Shown in pieces: positions 26,893 through 35,387 of a DNA stretch of 64,000 nucleotides; position 1 is the stretch's first letter; each line of letters opens with the position of its first letter. The notes under the pieces were generated by a model, which was not told the origin of the DNA, made no database searches, and saw only the letters and a program-made list of their open reading frames with translations. Location of the stretch: assembly GCA_016937575.1 (NCBI GenBank), contig JAFHKN010000002.1, positions 2,294,001 through 2,358,000 of the forward strand, read 5' to 3'. The position numbers were made by a program, and so were the translations under genes. This stretch comes from Roseomonas aeriglobus (GTDB taxonomy: Bacteria > Pseudomonadota > Alphaproteobacteria > Sphingomonadales > Sphingomonadaceae).

Positions 26893-28385
26893 CGGGCGCG
26901 GATGAAGGCGCGGATGTCGCGGGTCAGCTTCGCGCGATCCTCGTCGCGAACGTACATCATGTGGCCGGCGTCGTAATACTGGAACTGGATCCGGCTCTTG
27001 TCGTATCCGGTGCGCGACAGGGCATATTCGGCGGCGAAGAACGGGGTCGCGAAATCATACCAGCCTTGGCCGACGAAGATCCTGAGGCCCGAATTCTCGC
27101 GCAGAGCCTTCCCGATATAGGGCGCGACATTCATGTACACGTCGCTGTCGCGCCCACCGCCCAGCCGCCAGTCCCACGGCCCCACACCGCCGATCGTGAC
27201 ATAGCTGCGGTCGGTCGCGTACTTCAGGTCGCCGCGGACATAGGCGTTGATCGCCGCGGTATAGCCGCCGTCGATCCCGTAGAAGCTGGGGTCGTTGTCG
27301 GGGGCTTCCCCGGCGCTGTCGAAGTCACGGCCGGTGTAGCGGCTGTCGAGCCGACCGACCGTCAGGCCGCGATCGCGGAGCAGTTCCTTGTAGAACCGGT
27401 CGGGTGTCACGCGCAGGTCGGCGTGCTCGAGATAGGTTTCGCTCAAGCCCGTGAAACGCGCAAGGTCGCGGCGGACGGTGGCGCGCTCCTCCGCGGGCAG
27501 CGCATTGCCCTTCAGCAGCGCAGCGGCATAGGGACCCGTCGCCCAGCGGCGGGCGTCCTCGACGAACGCTTCCGTCTGCGTCCCCGCCCCTGCCTTGCCG
27601 TGGAATCGCGCGGTGGCGGCCATCGACGGCAGGTTGAGGATGAAGGTCATCTCGTTGCCCGGCGTATCGGCGCCGGCGGCGAAATCGAGCACGGTGGAGA
27701 TCAAAATGACGCCGTTCAGTGAGACGTCGTTGAACGTACCCTCCAGCTGGTTGAGCACCGCCGCGCTGCGGGTGGTGCCGTAGCTTTCGCCGCCGAGGAA
27801 TTTCGGGCTGTTCCAGCGACCATGCTCGTTCAGCCACAGGCGGATGAATTGCGCGATCGAGCGCGCGTCCTGGGTGACGCCGTAGAAGTCCTTGGGGTCG
27901 GTCTTGCCGAGCGCGTGGCTGAAACCGGTGCCGACCGGATCGATGAAGACGACGTCGGTCACGTCGAGCAGCGAATCGGGATTGTCGAGGATCGGATAGG
28001 GCGGTCCGCCGTCGTCTTTCGCGTCCGACGGGATCGCGACCCGCTTCGGCCCGAACGCGCCCATGTGAAGCCAGACCGAGCCCGAACCGGGGCCACCGTT
28101 GAACAGGAAGGTCACCGGGCGACGCGGGTCGGCGCCGTCCTTGATGTAGCTGGTCGAAAAGATCGCGGCGCGGGGGGTGCCGTCATCGGCCTTCAGATAC
28201 GTCTCGCCGGTGATCGCGGTGTAGGCGACGCTTTGCCCGCCGAAAACCCCGGTGTGGCGGGTGACCGATCGGTTGGGCGGGGGGATGTCGTCGGCCTTGG
28301 CGGGCGCGGACCGGGGCGCGGGCGCGTCCTGGGCGACGACGGGACTGGCGATCAGGGCGGCGGCGGCGAGCAGGATGGAACGCAT
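26889..28385 (-). CDS. S10-family serine carboxypeptidase, exported
   Basis: 498 residues from the ATG at 28385, which gives a clean signal peptide (MRSILLAAAALIASPVVAQ); 12 codons further upstream would add an unlikely proline-rich tail. FLFNGGPGSGSVWLHMG is the oxyanion/substrate block and GGESYGTTRSA carries the nucleophile S201; the triad Asp and His are expected near VGQGWYDFATP and YDAGHMMY. S10 enzymes trim C-terminal residues from peptides in the periplasm. This is the first gene of the operon continuing through the sulfurtransferase, PLP lyase and MscS genes. Confidence 0.92.
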   Translation of the reverse strand: MRSILLAAAALIASPVVAQDAPAPRSAPAKADDIPPPNRSVTRHTGVFGGQSVAYTAITGETYLKADDGTPRAAIFSTSYIKDGADPRRPVTFLFNGGPGSGSVWLHMGAFGPKRVAIPSDAKDDGGPPYPILDNPDSLLDVTDVVFIDPVGTGFSHALGKTDPKDFYGVTQDARSIAQFIRLWLNEHGRWNSPKFLGGESYGTTRSAAVLNQLEGTFNDVSLNGVILISTVLDFAAGADTPGNEMTFILNLPSMAATARFHGKAGAGTQTEAFVEDARRWATGPYAAALLKGNALPAEERATVRRDLARFTGLSETYLEHADLRVTPDRFYKELLRDRGLTVGRLDSRYTGRDFDSAGEAPDNDPSFYGIDGGYTAAINAYVRGDLKYATDRSYVTIGGVGPWDWRLGGGRDSDVYMNVAPYIGKALRENSGLRIFVGQGWYDFATPFFAAEYALSRTGYDKSRIQFQYYDAGHMMYVRDEDRAKLTRDIRAFIRAR

Positions 28386-28486
28386 GGGCGCGCACCCTAG
28401 CGGCGGCGGCGCGGGGTGCAATCTCCTGTCACGTCGTTGCCGCCCGCCCTCCCGTCATCCCCGCCCCTCCCGTCATCGCCGCTCCC

Positions 28487-28580
28487 CGTCATCCCCGCGA
28501 GGGCGGGGATAAATTCTGGCTGGTCGACGTGAGTCTCACGACCTTCAGCGACTATTGATCCCCGCCTTCGCGGGGATGAC
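28487..28580. repeat. Composite palindromic repeat, family A, copy 3
   Basis: Intact arms (CGTCATCCCCGCGAGGGCGGG and the complementary right arm) and core blocks AAATTCTGGCTG, GTGAGTCTCAC, TTCAGCGACTATTGATC. Two extra CCCGTCATC half-arms lie just to the left, at about 28451 and 28469, as if arms had duplicated. The element sits in the divergent region between the S10 peptidase and queF. Confidence 0.85.
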
Positions 28581-28632
28581 AGAAAGAAGACGGGGATGAC
28601 GGGTCGAGAGCAAACCCCTACATGCCCCACCC

Positions 28633-29079
28633 ATGACACCGCTTCATCTCGGCCAGGCGAGCAGCCTGCCGGCCTCTCCGGAAGAGGCCGTTCTCGACTA
28701 TGTCCCCAACCCGCGTGCGGGATCGCTGTACCTGGTGCGCTTCGCGGTGCCAGAATTCACCTCGCTCTGCCCGGTCACCGGCCAGCCCGACTTCGCGCAT
28801 CTCGTCATCGATTATGCACCGGGTGAGACGATCGTCGAATCGAAGTCGCTGAAGCTGTTCCTGGGCGCGTTCCGCAACCACGCCGGCTTCCACGAGGATT
28901 GCACGGTCGGGATCGGTCAGCGGTTGTTCGACGAGATGAAGCCGGTGTGGCTGCGCATCGGCGGCTATTGGTATCCGCGCGGCGGCATCCCGATCGACGT
29001 GTTCTGGCAATCGGGCGCGCCACCCGAGGGCCTGTGGCTGCCCGACCAGGGGGTTGCGTCCTACCGTGGGCGCGGTTGA
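28633..29079 (+). CDS. queF: NADPH-dependent 7-cyano-7-deazaguanine reductase
   Basis: 148 residues, the length of unimodular QueF. It reduces the nitrile preQ0 to preQ1 in queuosine tRNA modification. The catalytic cysteine is C46 and the proton donor aspartate D53, both in [12 protein letters not shown]; the NADPH-binding signature [15 protein letters not shown] and the following FHEDC are intact. The GTP-cyclohydrolase-like fold fits. It is the only queuosine gene in the window and is flanked by a family A repeat upstream. Confidence 0.95.
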   Translation: MTPLHLGQASSLPASPEEAVLDYVPNPRAGSLYLVRFAVPEFTSLCPVTGQPDFAHLVIDYAPGETIVESKSLKLFLGAFRNHAGFHEDCTVGIGQRLFDEMKPVWLRIGGYWYPRGGIPIDVFWQSGAPPEGLWLPDQGVASYRGRG

Positions 29080-29194
29080 TCTCGATCGTACGTGTTGCAT
29101 TGCACAATTATGGCAACCATATTCGGTTCTATAGCGTTGTGAGTCGGTTGGAAGGCCTAGCGCCTGATCAATTCTGCAATTGCGAAGGACCGTC

Positions 29195-31468
29195 ATGGAC
29201 ACCCAGGAGGCCGCCACCGCCCCGATCAACCACATCGTCCTGATCGGAAACTACCTGCCCCGCAAGTGCGGGCTCGCCACCTTCACGACCGACACTGCCC
29301 AAGCGATGCGGTCGCGTTTTCCGGACCTGAAGGTCGACGTCTACGCGATGGACGACCATCCGGGCCGCTACGACTACCCGGCCGAAGTCACCGGCACGAT
29401 CCCGCAGAACGACCTGGGCGCGTATATCGCGACCGCGCGCGCGATCGAGGCGTCGGGCGCGCAGGCACTGTGGCTGCAGCACGAATATGGCATCTACGGC
29501 GGGGCGGCCGGGGAACATATTCTGGCGCTGCTCGACCGCGTGACCATGCCGGTCATCGTGACGCTCCACACCGTGCTGGAAAAGCCGAGCGCCGACGAAC
29601 GCCGTGTGCTCGAAGCGCTGCTGCGTCGCGCATCGAAGGTGATCGTGATGGCCGAACGCGGTCGTGAGATCCTGGAGCGCCACTATGGTGCCGATGCGCG
29701 CCAGATCGTCACCATTCCGCACGGCGTGCCCGACCGGCCACTGGTCGATGCCGACACGCTGAAGGGTGCGTTCGGCTGGGCGGGGCACGAGGTCGTGCTG
29801 ACCTTCGGCCTGCTTGCCCCGAACAAGGGCATCGAGACGATGATCGCCGCCCTGCCCGCGATCGTCGAGCAGAACCCGGCCGCGCTCTACGTCGTGCTCG
29901 GCGCGACGCACCCCAATCTGGTCGCGCATGAGGGTGAAGCCTATCGCGACCGGCTGAAGGCTCAGGCCGAGGAGCTGGGTGTCGGCCACGCGATCCGCTT
30001 CATCGACGCCTTCGTCGAGCATGACGAACTGCTCGATTACCTGCAGGCGGCCGATATCTATGCGACGCCGTACAACAATCCGTTCCAGATCACGTCCGGC
30101 ACGCTCAGCTATGCGGTCGGCGTGGGCAAGCCGGTCGTCTCGACGCCCTATGTCCACGCGACCGAAATCCTGGCCGACGGCCACGGCGTGCTGGTCGATT
30201 TCGGCGACAGCGCCGGTTTCGCGCGCGAGATCAACGCGCTGCTCGGCAATCGCCGCAACCGCGAGCGGCTGGCGGCACGCGCCTATGCCCGCGGCCGTTC
30301 GATGATCTGGCCGCGCCTGGCGGAGGCCGCGCTCGCACAGATCGAGCGCATCGTCGCCAATCGCCCGCGCCGCCTGGGCCAGCAGGGTCACGCCGCCCGC
30401 ATCCTGCCGATCGACATCGCAGCGGTCGAGCGGATGAGCGACGCGACCGGGATGCTTCAGCATTCGATCCTCTCGGTGCCCGATCGCCGTCACGGCTATT
30501 GCATCGACGACAACGCCCGTGCGCTGATCCTGATGACGCAGGTACCCGATCTCGAACCGGTCGTCCGCGACAAATGGTCGAGCGTGTACGGCGCGTTCGT
30601 GCAATATGCCTGGAACCCGGACAAGCGCCGCTTCCGCAATTTCATGAACTATGACCGCACCTGGTGCGAGGAATATGGTTCGGAGGATTCGAACGGCCGT
30701 GCGCTGTGGGCGCTGGGCGTCACCGCGCGCGATGCCGGCATGCAGAAGCACCGCGACTGGGCTGCGCGCCTGTTCGACGAAACCGCCAGCCTGGCGTTCG
30801 AGCTCGGCAGCCCCCGCGCGCATGCCTTTGCGATGCTGGGCGCTGCGGCGATGCTGGAGGCGCATCCCGGCCACGGCCTGTCGCGAGAAATCCTGACGCG
30901 CTTTTCTGCCGAACTCGCCAGCCTGCTCGACACTGCGCGCCGGCCCGAATGGAGCTGGTTCGAAATCGTGCTGGCCTATGACAACGCCCGCCTGCCCGAA
31001 GCGATGATCCGCGCCGGTGTCGCGCTCGGCAAGCCCGAGCTGGTTGCGACGGGCATCGAGACGCTCGACTGGATCGTCAGCCGCCAGACGTCGCCCGAAG
31101 GTCGTTTCCGCGCGGTCGGCACGGAAAGCTTCGGTCGCGAATATGCCGATCCGCTGCCGTTCGACCAGCAGCCGCTGGAGGCGCAGGCGACCGTCGATGC
31201 GTGCGCAGCGGCCTTCGACGCCACCCGCGACGGTCGCTGGCTGACCGAAGCGAACAAGGCCTATGGCTGGTATCTGGGCGCAAACGACCTCGACCTGCCG
31301 CTGGCCAGCATTTCGGACGGCGGCTGCTTCGACGGCCTGATGCCGAATGGTTTGAACCGCAACCAGGGTGCCGAATCGATCCTGGCGCTGCAACTTGCCG
31401 GGTGCACGATTTCGGCCCTTTCAAAGCGGGGCGCATCCGTGGCAGGTCAAACCCGCGTGGCGGCGTAA
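29195..31468 (+). CDS. Two-domain protein: GT4 glycosyltransferase fused to an alpha-helical glycosidase-like domain
   Basis: 757 residues. Residues 1 to about 390 form a GT-B glycosyltransferase of the GT4 type: NYLPRKCGLATFTTDTA, WLQHEYGIYGG, LTFGLLAPNKGIETMI and, in the nucleotide-sugar site, ATPYNNPFQITSGTLSYAVG. Residues of about 400-745 are a separate helical domain with HGYCIDDNARALIL, EYGSEDSNGRALWALG, EWSWFEIVLAYDNARLPEA and NRNQGAESILALQLA, acidic repeats resembling (alpha/alpha)6-barrel glycoside hydrolases. A GAAGGA site precedes the ATG at 29195. It is followed after 45 bp by a GH130 gene, suggesting synthesis and trimming of a mannose-type glycan; this is inference. Confidence 0.8.
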   Translation: MDTQEAATAPINHIVLIGNYLPRKCGLATFTTDTAQAMRSRFPDLKVDVYAMDDHPGRYDYPAEVTGTIPQNDLGAYIATARAIEASGAQALWLQHEYGIYGGAAGEHILALLDRVTMPVIVTLHTVLEKPSADERRVLEALLRRASKVIVMAERGREILERHYGADARQIVTIPHGVPDRPLVDADTLKGAFGWAGHEVVLTFGLLAPNKGIETMIAALPAIVEQNPAALYVVLGATHPNLVAHEGEAYRDRLKAQAEELGVGHAIRFIDAFVEHDELLDYLQAADIYATPYNNPFQITSGTLSYAVGVGKPVVSTPYVHATEILADGHGVLVDFGDSAGFAREINALLGNRRNRERLAARAYARGRSMIWPRLAEAALAQIERIVANRPRRLGQQGHAARILPIDIAAVERMSDATGMLQHSILSVPDRRHGYCIDDNARALILMTQVPDLEPVVRDKWSSVYGAFVQYAWNPDKRRFRNFMNYDRTWCEEYGSEDSNGRALWALGVTARDAGMQKHRDWAARLFDETASLAFELGSPRAHAFAMLGAAAMLEAHPGHGLSREILTRFSAELASLLDTARRPEWSWFEIVLAYDNARLPEAMIRAGVALGKPELVATGIETLDWIVSRQTSPEGRFRAVGTESFGREYADPLPFDQQPLEAQATVDACAAAFDATRDGRWLTEANKAYGWYLGANDLDLPLASISDGGCFDGLMPNGLNRNQGAESILALQLAGCTISALSKRGASVAGQTRVAA

Positions 31469-31513
31469 TCGCGCCGCCCGCCAGGACTGACCGTAACGCC
31501 CCGGGGGGGACGC

Positions 31514-32797
31514 ATGATTGAATTCCACGACCATCCGCTGCGCCTGCACGCCGACCCTTCGCGCGTGGTGGTCCGCCCGTTCCACATCGCCTGGGCGACC
31601 CCGACCCCGGGCGCGGAAAGCCGCACCCAGCGGATGGTCCGCGCCGTCTTGGAAATGAGCCCCGGCGAAGCGCGCGAGCAGCTGGAAACGGTGCTCAAGG
31701 ATTTCGAAGCGCGCCACTGGCAGACGCGGCGCGTGTTCATGACGCGCTATGACGAGATCGAGGCGTTGCTCGGGCTCGACGGCAGCCAGATCGGCGACGA
31801 GAAGCGCCAGCTGATCGGCGCCTATTTCTGCCACGAATACAGCTACGCCGCCGCCGCGCTGATGAACCCCAGCGTGGTGCCGCATTTCGATCAGAGCGGC
31901 ATGCCGCGCGGGTCGCAGCGCATCCTGATGTCGATGCGCGCGGTCGGCGAAGGCCACATCAGCTCGGTCGCGTTCCGCGAAGGCATCATCACCGACCAGA
32001 ACGAACTGACGCTGGCGCCCGAACCGCCGTTCGCCACCGCGGCGGACGCGGTGGGCGACGAGTTGGAAATGCCGTCAGGGCCGGTGACCGTCTATCGGCA
32101 CCGCGACTCCACCCTGTCGGGCACGGTCATCTTCCCGATCACCGAGCAGCAGTCGAAGGGACTGGAGGACCTGCGCCTGGTCCACTTCACCCATGACGAC
32201 GGCGAAGTGGAGTGGATCGGCACCTATACCGCCTATGACGGGTCGGGCATTCAGTCGGAAATGCTGCGGACCAAGGACTTCCGCGCGTTCGACCTGGTGC
32301 CGATGTCGGGATCGGCTAGCCGCAACAAGGGCATGGCGCTGTTCCCGCGCAAGGTCGGCGGCAAATATATGATGATCGGCCGCCAGGACGGCGAGAACGT
32401 CTTCATCATCGACAGCGATCGCATCGACCATTGGGACGAAGGCCAGCTGTTGCTGAAGCCGGAATATCCGTGGGAACTCGTCCAGATGGGCAACTGCGGC
32501 CCGCCGATCGAAACCGAAGCGGGCTGGATCCTGCTGACCCACGGCGTCGGCGCGATGCGGAAATATTCGATCGGCGCGGCCTTGCTCGATCTCGACGATC
32601 CGACGAAGGTGATCGGGCGGACGAAGGAACCGATCCTGGCCGCAGCGGATCAGGATCGCGAGGGATACGTGCCGAACGTGGTCTATAGCTGCGGCGCGAT
32701 CCGGCATGGGGACAAGCTGTTCATTCCGTACGGGATTGCGGACAGCTCGATCGGGTTTGCGTTCGTCGAGATCGAGAAGCTGCTGGCGGCGATGTAA
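31514..32797 (+). CDS. GH130-family beta-mannoside phosphorylase or mannosidase
   Basis: 427 residues with the five-bladed beta-propeller signature of GH130. The diagnostic GLEDLR is at residues 216-221 (D219 the likely general acid), followed by GTYTAYDGSG; GNCGPPIETEAGWILLTHGV and RNKGMALFPRKVGGKYMMIGRQD match the remaining blades. GH130 enzymes cleave beta-1,2- or beta-1,4-linked mannosides, many by phosphorolysis to give mannose-1-phosphate. Subfamily, and so phosphorylase versus hydrolase activity, cannot be read by eye. It sits 45 bp after the GT4 fusion gene and probably shares its transcript. A hairpin with an 11-bp stem follows. Confidence 0.85.
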   Translation: MIEFHDHPLRLHADPSRVVVRPFHIAWATPTPGAESRTQRMVRAVLEMSPGEAREQLETVLKDFEARHWQTRRVFMTRYDEIEALLGLDGSQIGDEKRQLIGAYFCHEYSYAAAALMNPSVVPHFDQSGMPRGSQRILMSMRAVGEGHISSVAFREGIITDQNELTLAPEPPFATAADAVGDELEMPSGPVTVYRHRDSTLSGTVIFPITEQQSKGLEDLRLVHFTHDDGEVEWIGTYTAYDGSGIQSEMLRTKDFRAFDLVPMSGSASRNKGMALFPRKVGGKYMMIGRQDGENVFIIDSDRIDHWDEGQLLLKPEYPWELVQMGNCGPPIETEAGWILLTHGVGAMRKYSIGAALLDLDDPTKVIGRTKEPILAAADQDREGYVPNVVYSCGAIRHGDKLFIPYGIADSSIGFAFVEIEKLLAAM

Positions 32798-32807
32798 GGT
32801 GCGGGCA

Positions 32808-32850
32808 CCCTGCGATTGCCAAAGCAATCGCAGGGAAAGCAATCGCAGGG
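32808..32850 (+). terminator. Terminator hairpin with a duplicated right arm
   Basis: Arms CCCTGCGATTG (32808-32818) and CAATCGCAGGG (32825-32835) pair perfectly over 11 bp. The 15-bp unit AAAGCAATCGCAGGG is then repeated exactly in tandem (32821-32835 and 32836-32850), so the left arm has two alternative partners. It lies 10 bp after the GH130 stop. Confidence 0.6.
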
Positions 32851-32926
32851 GATGCCACGGCGGGCAGCGGGGTCGCGCAGCGATCCCGTCTGACGGCGTG
32901 GGGGTACGCTCTTTCTCGCCCCCGTG

Positions 32927-33005
32927 GTGCTCCCGCGAAGGCGTGAGCCTAGGGCGACAGACTAAATCCTCTGTAACTTTAAGGCTCCCGACTTCGCGGG
33001 AGCAC
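32927..33005. repeat. Palindromic repeat, second type (GTGCTCCCGCGAAG arms)
   Basis: The left arm reads GTGCTCCCGCGAAGGCGTGA and the right arm is its near-complement ending CTTCGCGGGAGCAC. The 30-base interior does not match family A. Only one copy is seen in this window. Confidence 0.6.
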
Positions 33006-33039
33006 TGGTGGGTCTCATTCGCCGTCACACCGCCCAATT

Positions 33040-33134
33040 CGTCATCCCCGCGAAGGCGGGGATAAATTCTGGCTGGCCATCGTGAGTCTCATGTCGTTCA
33101 GCGACTATTGATCCCCGCCTTCGCGGGGATGACG
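33040..33134. repeat. Composite palindromic repeat, family A, copy 4
   Basis: This is the best-preserved copy: left arm CGTCATCCCCGCGAAGGCGGG, interior AAATTCTGGCTG, GTGAGTCTCAT, TTCAGCGACTATTGATC, and right arm ending CGCGGGGATGACG. Confidence 0.88.
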
Positions 33135-33200
33135 ATCGTGAGTGACGGGATTCAGGTCAACAGCGCGCGGACTGGCTGAGCGCCGGCCAGTCCCCCGGAC

Positions 33201-35156
33201 CTACCCCCGCGCCGCCTTCAACGTCTTCTGGTACAGCACCACAATCCCGAGCGCGAACACCACCAGCGCCGCCGGAATGGTGACCCCCTCGCCCAGTTCC
33301 GCAATCGCCAACGGTGCGTCGCTGCCCGTTGCGGCGACGATACCGGCGAAGACGACGCCGAACAGGCTTTCACCCACGATCAATCCGGTCGCGGCCAGCA
33401 CGCCCAGGCGGCTGACGAATTCCGGGTTCGCGCTTTTGGCCGCCTGGCGTTCGTACCAATGGCCGATCGCAGCCCCGACCGGGATGAGCAGCGTCAGCGC
33501 CATCGGCAAATAGATGCCCATGCCGACGGCGAGCGGCGGCAGGCGGTAGCGGCTGGTCTTGCCGAGCGTCTCGTCGACCGCGACGACGACCACGCCGATC
33601 CCTGCCCCGATGCCGATCAGCCCCCAGTTGATGTCACCGCCCAGCACGCCCTTCGCCAGCGCGGAAATGAGCGAGGCCTGCGGCGCCGCCAGCGCGTTCG
33701 GGCCGGCGTTCGCCGCGCCGGCGAACCCGAAGGCGGTATTGAGCAGGTCGAGCACCGGCGGGATGATGAGGCTGCCGAAGACGACGCCCAGCACCAGCGC
33801 GAACTGCTGCTTCCACGGCGTCGCGCCGACCAATTGGCCGGTCTTCAGGTCCTGGAGGTTATCGTTCGAAATCGTCGCGATCGAAAAGACGATCGCGGTG
33901 GTGAACAGCGCATAGGCGACCAGCGCATCGACCCGTGCGGGATCGCCGCCGTGGCCGAAGACCATCGCCAGCAACAGCGACGCGCCCAGCACCGCAAGGA
34001 TGCCGACGCCCGACACCGGCGAATTGGACGCGCCGATCAGCCCGGCCATGTATCCGCACACCGCCGCGATCACGACGCCGACGACCAGAACATAGGCAAG
34101 CGTCCCGCCGATCACGAGCCAGGGGTGTTCCGCCACCGGCCCGCCGCTGGCGAAGTCCCACAACAGCCAGGCGATCGGGATCAGGGAGAACAGGATGGTG
34201 CCGCCGACGACGCCGATCGGCAGGTCGCGCTCGGTCAGCTCCAGCACCGCCCCGCCCTTGCGCGCGCGGGCCGCGACCATCGCCGATCGGATGCCGCCGA
34301 TGATCGGCCCCAGGATCTTGAGCAACGTCCAGATCGCCGCGACGCCGATCGTGCCGGCGCCGATGAAGCGCACGTCGTTGCGGAACACGGACCCGACCAC
34401 GGTATCGACCGGGTCGAGCGTCGGTTGCAGGCTGGTCAGGGTTGGCATCAGCACGCCCCAGGCGAGCACCATGCCGATCGCCATCGCGATACCGACGGTC
34501 AGCCCGACGAGGTGCCCGACACCGATCAGCGCGAGCGAGAAGCTGGTCGAGACGCCTGTTGCCGACGCCGCACCGACCTTGAAGTTCTTTGCCGCTTCCG
34601 CCGCGACCAGGCGGAGTTGGGTCAGGAGCGTGAAGCCCGCCGCGATCAGGCTGCCGAGGATGATGGTGCGCAAGCCGCGCATGTTCTCCGCGCCGCCCTC
34701 GCGCGATTCGGCGCCGACCTTCAGCACTTCGGCCGCGGCGACGCCCTCCGGGTAAGGCAGGTCGGAACCGGTCACGAGCGCGCGCCGCAAGGGCACCGAG
34801 AACATGACACCCAGGATCCCGCCGACCGCGCAGACGAACGCGGTGATCCAATAGGGAAAACCGCTCCACCACCCGACCAGCACCAGGCCCGGCAAGACGA
34901 AGATGATCGCGGCCAGCGTGCCCGCGGCCGACGCGATCGTCTGGACGATGTTGTTCTCCAGGATATTGCCGGTCTTGAACAGCCGCAGAATCGCCATCGA
35001 GATGACCGCGGCCGGGATCGACGTGGCGAAGGTCAGGCCGACCTTCAGCCCCAGATACACGTTCGCTGCGGTGAACAGCACGGTGATGATCGCGCCGAGG
35101 ATGATCCCGCGCAGGGTGAGTTCGGGCAGGCGGGCAGTGGTGCGGGTGTCGCTCAT
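33201..35156 (-). CDS. OPT-family oligopeptide transporter
   Basis: 651 residues from the ATG at 35156 (MSDTRTTARLPELTLRG). About 14-16 membrane segments. ELTLRGIILGAIITVLFTAANVYLG with GLKVGLTFATSIPAAV is the characteristic N-terminal block of the bacterial OPT/YSL subgroup, and NNIVQTIASAAGTLAAIIF and DLPYPEGVAAAEVLK also belong to it. Members import small peptides or metal chelates by proton symport. The next gene downstream on this strand is separated by a long gap; the gene directly upstream in transcription is an M20 hydrolase, about 231 bp away across a family A repeat, a pairing that could link peptide uptake with hydrolysis. Confidence 0.9.
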   Translation of the reverse strand: MSDTRTTARLPELTLRGIILGAIITVLFTAANVYLGLKVGLTFATSIPAAVISMAILRLFKTGNILENNIVQTIASAAGTLAAIIFVLPGLVLVGWWSGFPYWITAFVCAVGGILGVMFSVPLRRALVTGSDLPYPEGVAAAEVLKVGAESREGGAENMRGLRTIILGSLIAAGFTLLTQLRLVAAEAAKNFKVGAASATGVSTSFSLALIGVGHLVGLTVGIAMAIGMVLAWGVLMPTLTSLQPTLDPVDTVVGSVFRNDVRFIGAGTIGVAAIWTLLKILGPIIGGIRSAMVAARARKGGAVLELTERDLPIGVVGGTILFSLIPIAWLLWDFASGGPVAEHPWLVIGGTLAYVLVVGVVIAAVCGYMAGLIGASNSPVSGVGILAVLGASLLLAMVFGHGGDPARVDALVAYALFTTAIVFSIATISNDNLQDLKTGQLVGATPWKQQFALVLGVVFGSLIIPPVLDLLNTAFGFAGAANAGPNALAAPQASLISALAKGVLGGDINWGLIGIGAGIGVVVVAVDETLGKTSRYRLPPLAVGMGIYLPMALTLLIPVGAAIGHWYERQAAKSANPEFVSRLGVLAATGLIVGESLFGVVFAGIVAATGSDAPLAIAELGEGVTIPAALVVFALGIVVLYQKTLKAARG

Positions 35157-35230
35157 GGGCGGGAGCGTGGCACAGGATGGAAAAGGAGGGAAGATGGGCG
35201 GGCGCCATGGGCCGCCCTTACCCTCTCGCT

Positions 35231-35323
35231 CGTCATCCACGCGGAGGCGGGGATCAATTCTGGCTGAACGCAGTGCGACTCCGCCTTCAGCGACTATTTA
35301 TCCCCGCCTGCGCGGGGATGACG
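35231..35323. repeat. Composite palindromic repeat, family A, copy 5 (degenerate core)
   Basis: The arms are recognisable (CGTCATCCACGCGGAGGCGGG and CCCGCCTGCGCGGGGATGACG), but the central small inverted repeat has decayed to GTGCGACTCCG. Extra half-arms (ATGACGGTCGA) follow at about 35343 and 35367. Confidence 0.8.
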
Positions 35324-35387
35324 GCGCGGGGCGATTGCGAGGATGACGGTCGAGGGGCGATCGCGGAATGACGGTCGAAAGCGAGCG

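Larger units (their letters stand above)
32798..33200. other. 403-bp intergenic region filled with repeats
   Basis: No gene is visible. It holds, in order: the hairpin with a tandemly duplicated arm (32808-32850), a second type of palindrome (32927-33005) and family A repeat copy 4 (33040-33134). Both flanking genes (GH130 and OPT) end here, so it is a convergent 3' region. Confidence 0.8.

Noticed and set aside
29168..31393. Minus-strand open frame opposite the GT4 fusion gene
   Set aside because: A codon-shadow frame; the GT4 motifs on the plus strand explain the region.
32808..32850. Possible CRISPR-like repeats
   Set aside because: Only two tandem 15-bp units with no spacers; explained as a duplicated hairpin arm.
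33459..35267. Plus-strand open frame opposite the OPT transporter
   Set aside because: Highly charged and repetitive, with no domain; the transporter on the other strand is clear.
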